A stretch of 43,534 nt of DNA from an uncultured bacterium (GTDB lineage: Bacteria > Bacillota > Clostridia > Lachnospirales > Lachnospiraceae), in assembly GCA_947651225.1 (NCBI GenBank), contig CANSYK010000026.1, positions 1-43,534 on the forward strand, in the 5' to 3' direction. This document shows, one piece after another, positions 39,375 through 43,534 of this stretch (position 1 is the first letter of the stretch; each line of letters starts with the position of its first letter). Made by a program: the position numbers and the translations under genes. The notes under the pieces are model-generated. The model made no database searches. It was not told the origin of the DNA and saw only the letters and a list, made by a program, of their open reading frames with translations.

Positions 39375-40397
39375 ATGCATATGGCAGATGCGTTAGTAGC
39401 TCCGGCAGTAGCCGGTGTCATGTATGCATGTTCCGCTGCGACAGCGGTCTGCTCTGTAAAAAAATCAGAGCTTGAGAAGGAACCTTGGAAAATGCCGGTC
39501 ATGGGAGTGTTAGGTGCATTCGTGTTTGCAACTCAGATGATAAACTTTACGATTCCGGGAACCGGAGCAAGTGGCCATTTGTGTGGAGGGATGTTGTTAA
39601 CAGCTGTGTTAGGGCCTTATGCGGCATTTTTGTCAATGATTGGTGTATTGCTGATCCAATGCCTGTTGTTTGCAGATGGCGGTCTTTTAGCGTTAGGGTG
39701 TAATATATGGAATATGGCTTTTTATGGATGCTTTGTCGGGTATTTTCTAATCTGGCGTCCTATTGTAAAGAATGGCTTTAGCAGGGCAAAAATAATAACA
39801 GCTTCTATACTTGGTTCTGTCATTTCCTTGCAGTTGGGGGCTTTTAGCGTTACCCTGGAAACAGTAATTTCTGGTATTACAGAACTTCCATTTTCTTTAT
39901 TTGCAAGTACAATGCAGCCAATTCATTTAGCGATTGGGTTTGTGGAAGGGTTAATCACTGCGATGGTTCTTTTGTTTGTTTATGAGGCAAGACCGCAGAT
40001 ACTTCAGGGGATGGAGGAAATGCCTTTAAAGCAGGGTGGAGGCAGATGTTCTTTTCGCAAAGTAATGATAATTTTTGGAATGATAGCATTGCTGACGGGC
40101 GGGATTTTTTCTTTATTTGCTTCGTCCCACCCGGATGGCTTGGAATGGTCTATTGAAAAAATTACAGGCGTTCCGGAAGTTGAATCGGTTGAAGGTTCTG
40201 TCTATACAGATGCAGAACATATTCAGGAAACTACAGCAGTTCTTGCAGATTATGGTTTCCGGGGGAAGGATTCTTCCTTTGGCACTTCTTTTTCCGGCAT
40301 TGCAGGATCACTAGCAGTTCTTGGAATCTGTCTGGCTGCCTGTTTTGGATTTCGTTATCTTGGAAGGAAGAAAAAACAGCATGAGCAAATTGGATAA
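39375..40397 (+). CDS. cbiM: ECF cobalt/nickel transporter S component, CbiM/NikM-CbiN(PDGLE) fusion
   Basis: 340 residues. The N-terminal domain (about 1-220) starts MHMADALVAPAVAG, whose His2 at the N-terminus is the family metal ligand, and has several membrane helices with HLCGGMLLTAVLGPYAAFLS. The C-terminal domain (about 230-335) holds SSHPDGLEWSIEKITGVPE, the PDGLE signature, and a final membrane helix, corresponding to CbiN/NikN. Together with CbiQ and CbiO it imports Co2+ or Ni2+. The start at 39375 follows AAGGAGGCG. It overlaps cbiQ by 17 bp. Confidence 0.9.
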   Translation: MHMADALVAPAVAGVMYACSAATAVCSVKKSELEKEPWKMPVMGVLGAFVFATQMINFTIPGTGASGHLCGGMLLTAVLGPYAAFLSMIGVLLIQCLLFADGGLLALGCNIWNMAFYGCFVGYFLIWRPIVKNGFSRAKIITASILGSVISLQLGAFSVTLETVISGITELPFSLFASTMQPIHLAIGFVEGLITAMVLLFVYEARPQILQGMEEMPLKQGGGRCSFRKVMIIFGMIALLTGGIFSLFASSHPDGLEWSIEKITGVPEVESVEGSVYTDAEHIQETTAVLADYGFRGKDSSFGTSFSGIAGSLAVLGICLAACFGFRYLGRKKKQHEQIG

Positions 40398-41151
40398 TGC
40401 ACTGTGTGAAATTTATCATATGGATGAAATTGCTGAGAGAGAGCAATGGCTGAACCATATCCATTCATTAATCAAGCTTGTTATTACAGTATGTTTTATT
40501 ACTGTAACAGTGTCTTTTTCAAAATATGACCTGGCAGGGGTCTTACGCATGGGAGTGTACCCCATTGTGGTATTCATCTTTGGGGAATTGTCTTTTCGCA
40601 GCGCTTTAAAAAGACTGAAGGTGATTCTTCCTGTCGTTTGTCTGATAGGGGTTTTTAACCCCTTTTTTGACCGTCAGCCCATAATGGAAATTGGTGGTAT
40701 TATGGTGACGGCAGGTGTTGTATCCATGCTTACCCTAATGGTAAAAGGAATTTACAGTGTCTTTGCGTCATATTTACTGATTGCTACGACATCTATAGAA
40801 AAAATCTGCTATGCATTGCGGCTTTTGCATGTTCCTGCTGTTATAGTGACACAGATATTGCTGGCTTATCGTTATATAAGTCTTCTTTTGGAAGAAGCAA
40901 GCCGTATGATGCAGGCATATTCGCTGCGGGCGCCAAACCAAAAAGGTGTACATTTTAAAGTATGGGGTTCTCTTGTGGGACAGTTGCTCTTAAAAAGTAT
41001 AGACCGGGCAAATGAGGTGTACGAAAGTATGTTGCTTAGGGGGTATCAGGGAGAATTTCCTTATGCTGCAAAGGGTTTTTTCCGGGTAAGAGATTGTGTG
41101 TATCTGGGAGTTTGGTTTGTCATATTTTTCTGTCTTAGAGTTATGATATAA
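40381..41151 (+). CDS. cbiQ: ECF transporter transmembrane component CbiQ
   Basis: 256 residues from ATG at 40381, which overlaps the end of cbiM by 17 bp and follows GGAAGGAAG. CbiQ couples the S component to the ATPase through cytoplasmic helices. The family motifs are visible: N-terminal MSKLDNALCEIY, several membrane helices, ASRMMQAYSLRA (coupling motif with Ala-Arg) and ANEVYESMLLRGY near the end. It forms an operon with cbiM and cbiO. Confidence 0.9.
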   Translation: MSKLDNALCEIYHMDEIAEREQWLNHIHSLIKLVITVCFITVTVSFSKYDLAGVLRMGVYPIVVFIFGELSFRSALKRLKVILPVVCLIGVFNPFFDRQPIMEIGGIMVTAGVVSMLTLMVKGIYSVFASYLLIATTSIEKICYALRLLHVPAVIVTQILLAYRYISLLLEEASRMMQAYSLRAPNQKGVHFKVWGSLVGQLLLKSIDRANEVYESMLLRGYQGEFPYAAKGFFRVRDCVYLGVWFVIFFCLRVMI

Positions 41152-41230
41152 ATACGCTCTGGCATGGATGATCAAATGTTTTCTTAATTTTGAGAAGAGT
41201 ATTTATAGATAAGAAAGGCTGGGTATAAAT

Positions 41231-41971
41231 ATGAATCCGATACAGATCAGCATGGAACATGTTACTTATAGTTATGAAAAATCCTGTCCTATATTAAAAG
41301 ATATCACATTTAAAGCAAACAAGCATGAGTGTATTGGGCTGATTGGCGCTAATGGTGTGGGGAAATCTACCTTATTAAAACTTATGGTGGGATTGAATAC
41401 AGGTTATGAAGGACAGATCTGTATAGAAGGAATTCCGGTTGTAAAAGAAAACTTTCCAAAAACCCGGGAGAAAATAGGGTATGTATTTCAGGATGCTGAT
41501 AGTCAGTTGTTTATGTCTCGTGTATATGATGATCTGGCATTTGCCCCCAGAAATTATAAATTACCGGAACCAGAAGTAGAAAAGCGGGTGCGGAAGGCAC
41601 TTGAAATGGTGCATATTGAGCATCTGAAGGATAAGCAGATTTATAAAATGTCGGGTGGGGAGAAAAAACTGGCATCAATTGCCACTATACTTACCATGAT
41701 GCCAGATGTTATACTGTTGGACGAACCGTCTATCGCATTAGATCCCAAAAACAGGAGAACTTTGATTCATGTGCTGAACCAGTTGAATCCTCTGAAAATT
41801 ATTGCTTCCCATGATTTGGATATGATTTTGGACACCTGCAGCCGGGTGATTTTGCTGTCGGATGGAAAAATTATACGAGATGGCGATGGAAAGGAGATAC
41901 TGTCTGACAGGGAGCTGTTAGAGGCGCATGGGCTGGAACTGCCTCTTTGTATGCAGGGGATACCAGATTGA
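41231..41971 (+). CDS. cbiO: ECF transporter ATPase CbiO
   Basis: 246 residues. ABC ATPase that powers CbiMNQ. Walker A GANGVGKST (39-47), Q-loop VFQDADSQLF, signature MSGGEKK, Walker B VILLDEPS and H-loop SHD are all present, so it should be active. Single ATPase gene, so a homodimer is expected. ATG at 41231 follows GAAAGGCTGGG. A 79-bp gap with weak palindromy (AAATACGCTCT ... AGAGTATTT) separates it from cbiQ. A family A end and a strong hairpin follow. Confidence 0.95.
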   Translation: MNPIQISMEHVTYSYEKSCPILKDITFKANKHECIGLIGANGVGKSTLLKLMVGLNTGYEGQICIEGIPVVKENFPKTREKIGYVFQDADSQLFMSRVYDDLAFAPRNYKLPEPEVEKRVRKALEMVHIEHLKDKQIYKMSGGEKKLASIATILTMMPDVILLDEPSIALDPKNRRTLIHVLNQLNPLKIIASHDLDMILDTCSRVILLSDGKIIRDGDGKEILSDRELLEAHGLELPLCMQGIPD

Positions 41972-42030
41972 TCCGTTCTGTTGAATCGCTGGTGAAGACT
42001 CTCATATAGTGAAAAGTAAATCTTATAAAA

Positions 42031-42319
42031 ATCAATTTTCAAACACGCTCTAGTATGAGATGAAAGGATATTTTGTAGTTGATTTTTAGAGAATGTGAAG
42101 CAGAAAATTGTAACAACGAAATAGCAGTAATCAAAAAAGGTGTAAAGTCTTTGTAGAATTATCAAGACTTTACACCTTTTATGCATGAATTCCTTTTTTA
42201 TGAGAAAATTAGAAAGTGTGGGATACATCTTTGTCGTAAGTATTTGCATTTCGCTGGTGTTAAGGAACTGTAGAAAAATAACTGCTACATCTAAAAAGCA
42301 ATTTTCAAACACGATCTAG
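42031..42319. repeat. Two family A ends flanking a terminator
   Basis: CAATTTTCAAACACGCTCTA (to 42053) and CAATTTTCAAACACGATCTA (42299-42319) are family A ends in the same orientation, 245 bp apart. They may be relics of two insertions. A family B-like TAAGGAACTGTAGAA (42261-42275) lies between them. No gene is in the region. Confidence 0.6.
42135..42180. terminator. Strong bidirectional terminator hairpin
   Basis: AAAAGGTGTAAAGTCTT (42135-42151) pairs perfectly over 17 bp with AAGACTTTACACCTTTT (42164-42180), loop of 12 nt, with A run on the left and T run on the right. It ends the cbiMQO unit about 160 bp after cbiO. Confidence 0.85.
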
Positions 42320-42368
42320 ACATAGTAAACTAATAAAAAGAAGATAATGAAAATAATGCTTCTGTATT

Positions 42369-42455
42369 GTTACTATTTACGGCTATTCGAAACATCATGC
42401 GAAAAACCATCCGGCTATGCCGTCTGGCGCTGCAAAACCAGCCGTGAATAGTAAC
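42369..42455. repeat. Family C palindromic repeat (87 bp), inverted relative to 24819-24905
   Basis: GTTACTATTTACGGCT (from 42369) and AGCCGTGAATAGTAAC (to 42455) are the ends, with GACGGCATAGCCGGATGG present as reverse complement. It lies 58 bp before the recombinase start and could supply a false upstream start codon (42417). Confidence 0.85.
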
Positions 42456-42512
42456 TCTGTATTGCGTTTAATACATTACAATAACTTTTTAAAAGAAAGA
42501 GAGGAAAAATTT

Positions 42513-43400
42513 ATGAAACGAATTATCAAGGAGACAATGTTGGGAAGATATGAGGATTACTTAAAAGGAAGGGAAAAAAGTAAGGCGACCATCAGAAAAT
42601 ACCTCTGTGATTTGTGGAAGCTTATGAATTATGCAGGAAGAAAGGAGATTAACAAGGAGCTCATGCTTGCTTATAAGGATAAACTATTGACGCAGGACGG
42701 TTACAAGATTAGCAGCATTAATTCCTATCTGGCGGCTGCAAACAGTTTCTTTGAATATATGGGGTGGTTTGATTTGAAGGTAAAGGCTTACAAGATGCAG
42801 AAGGAAACTTTCTGTCCAGAAAATAAATACCTGTCAAAGGGAGAATACTACATGCTTGTGAAGAAGGCAAAAGAAATGGGCAAGCTACGGCTGGCGATGA
42901 TTCTGCAGACAATCTGTGCCATGGGTATCCGTGTCAGTGAGCTGAAAGCTGTCACTGTGGAGGCTGTGCGGAATAATTCAGTTACCATTTATAACAAAGG
43001 GAAAGTACGGACGGTTTTTTTCCCGGATGAATTAAGGAAGGAGCTGCTTTATTATATTGGCAGGAATGGTATCCAGAAAGGGTTTGTTTTCTGTACCGCT
43101 TCAGGAAAGGCAGTGAACCGCAGCAATATCTGGCGGGAGATGAAATCCCTCTGTAAGAAAGCGGGTGTTGACGAGGCTAAAGTGTTCCCGCATAACCTGC
43201 GCCATCTGTTTGCCACTGTTTTTTATGAAATGAAAAAAGATATTGCAAAGCTGGCAGATGTGCTTGGCCACAGCAATATTGAAACCACAAGGATTTATAT
43301 CAAGACAACCGGTAGGGAACACAGGAAGCTGCTCAACCAGATGAAGCTGGTGCTAGAAACTGAGTATGGCCGAGAACCAGAGCCTGTGTGCTGTTGGTAA
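42513..43400 (+). CDS. Tyrosine recombinase (phage-integrase family)
   Basis: 295 residues from ATG at 42513, preceded by AGAGAGGAAA. An N-terminal SAM-like core-binding domain (about 8-90) precedes the catalytic domain with a complete set: Arg140 (GIRVSEL), Lys162 (YNKGKVR), His227/Arg230 (HNLRH), His253 (GHSN) and nucleophile Tyr262 (RIYIK). It is XerD-like in size. It is not in a phage or integron context here. A palindrome at 43485-43504 lies downstream and could be a site, and the next gene is beyond the window. Host recombination versus mobile-element role cannot be told. Confidence 0.9.
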   Translation: MKRIIKETMLGRYEDYLKGREKSKATIRKYLCDLWKLMNYAGRKEINKELMLAYKDKLLTQDGYKISSINSYLAAANSFFEYMGWFDLKVKAYKMQKETFCPENKYLSKGEYYMLVKKAKEMGKLRLAMILQTICAMGIRVSELKAVTVEAVRNNSVTIYNKGKVRTVFFPDELRKELLYYIGRNGIQKGFVFCTASGKAVNRSNIWREMKSLCKKAGVDEAKVFPHNLRHLFATVFYEMKKDIAKLADVLGHSNIETTRIYIKTTGREHRKLLNQMKLVLETEYGREPEPVCCW

Positions 43401-43453
43401 TATGCTTGTATTAGTAATTCGTTGAATTTGTCCCGTTTTTTTGGAAAATAAAA

Positions 43454-43478
43454 AACTGTACGCAATCTGCATACAGTT
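43454..43478 (+). terminator. Terminator after the tyrosine recombinase
   Basis: AACTGTA-c-GCA (43454-43464) pairs with TGC-a-TACAGTT (43468-43478) with one mismatch and an ATC loop, followed by CTTT. The T tract is short. Confidence 0.55.
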
Positions 43479-43484
43479 CTTTAC

Positions 43485-43504
43485 AACATAATGATTATTA
43501 TGTT
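43485..43504. repeat. Small inverted repeat downstream of the recombinase
   Basis: AACATAAT (43485-43492) and ATTATGTT (43497-43504) flank GATT, giving 8-bp perfect arms. It could be a recombinase core-site type sequence, but a matching second site is not in the window. Confidence 0.35.
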
Positions 43505-43534
43505 ATCCAAATACATATGCCATTGTAACACGGA

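Noticed and set aside
42417-42512. N-terminal extension of the tyrosine recombinase
   Set aside because: The upstream start is inside the family C repeat; the ATG at 42513 follows AGAGAGGAAA.

Overview
The window looks like a chromosomal segment from a low-GC, endospore-forming Firmicute, most likely a gut Lachnospiraceae (class Clostridia). Evidence is the SCIFF peptide with its radical SAM maturase, spoVAD/spoVAE, an alpha/beta-type SASP, a DUF6465 protein, the recA-recX-rny order and a CmpB-family membrane protein. Genus cannot be settled from the sequence alone.

Layout. 1-2.6 kb: an S66 carboxypeptidase whose 3' end is abutted by a deleted insertion sequence, then a relic of a leucine-rich-repeat surface gene. 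2.6-8.2 kb: a CsoR-type metal sensor, a poorly supported small ORF, a large secreted protein with a caspase-like (clan CD) His/Cys region, and a small membrane-anchored protein. 8.2-12.7 kb: fluoride channel crcB, a truncated DUF434 gene, a vestigial type I-C-like CRISPR locus without cas genes, a NudC-like hydrolase, and a secreted LRR protein divergent from an XRE regulator. 13-17 kb: an RND-type permease with a large coiled-coil insertion. 17-20 kb: sporulation genes (spoVAD-spoVAE, SASP) and DUF6465. 20-25 kb: the SCIFF pair (scfA, scfB), a CDF cation transporter and two linked unknown genes. 25-29 kb: recA, recX and rny. 29-38.5 kb: an ASKHA (DUF4445) protein, proC, an M23 peptidase, a small alarmone synthetase, an rRNA m5C methyltransferase, an RluA-type pseudouridine synthase, recU, a CmpB-family protein and dtd. 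38.5-43.5 kb: an alpha/beta hydrolase, an ECF cobalt/nickel transporter (cbiMN fusion, cbiQ, cbiO) behind a structured leader, and a tyrosine recombinase.

A striking property is the load of short palindromic, protein-free repeats (MITE- or REP-like). I see four families. A has ends AGAGCGTGTTTG. B has ends AGGAACTGTAAATA. C is 87 bp with ends GTTACTATTCACGGCT. D is about 135 bp with ends TATAGTAAACG. They sit at gene ends, where they can act as terminators, and inside 5' regions. One lies between the putative SOS promoter and the start codon of recA. Several supply spurious upstream start codons, so I trimmed starts by Shine-Dalgarno position and family length.

Candidates for further attention are the secreted caspase-like protein with its small neighbour, the structured leader before the cobalt/nickel transporter, the palindrome between SCIFF precursor and maturase, the RND permease with coiled-coil insertion, and the one-spacer CRISPR relic. 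No complete, clearly new multi-gene system was proven from sequence alone.
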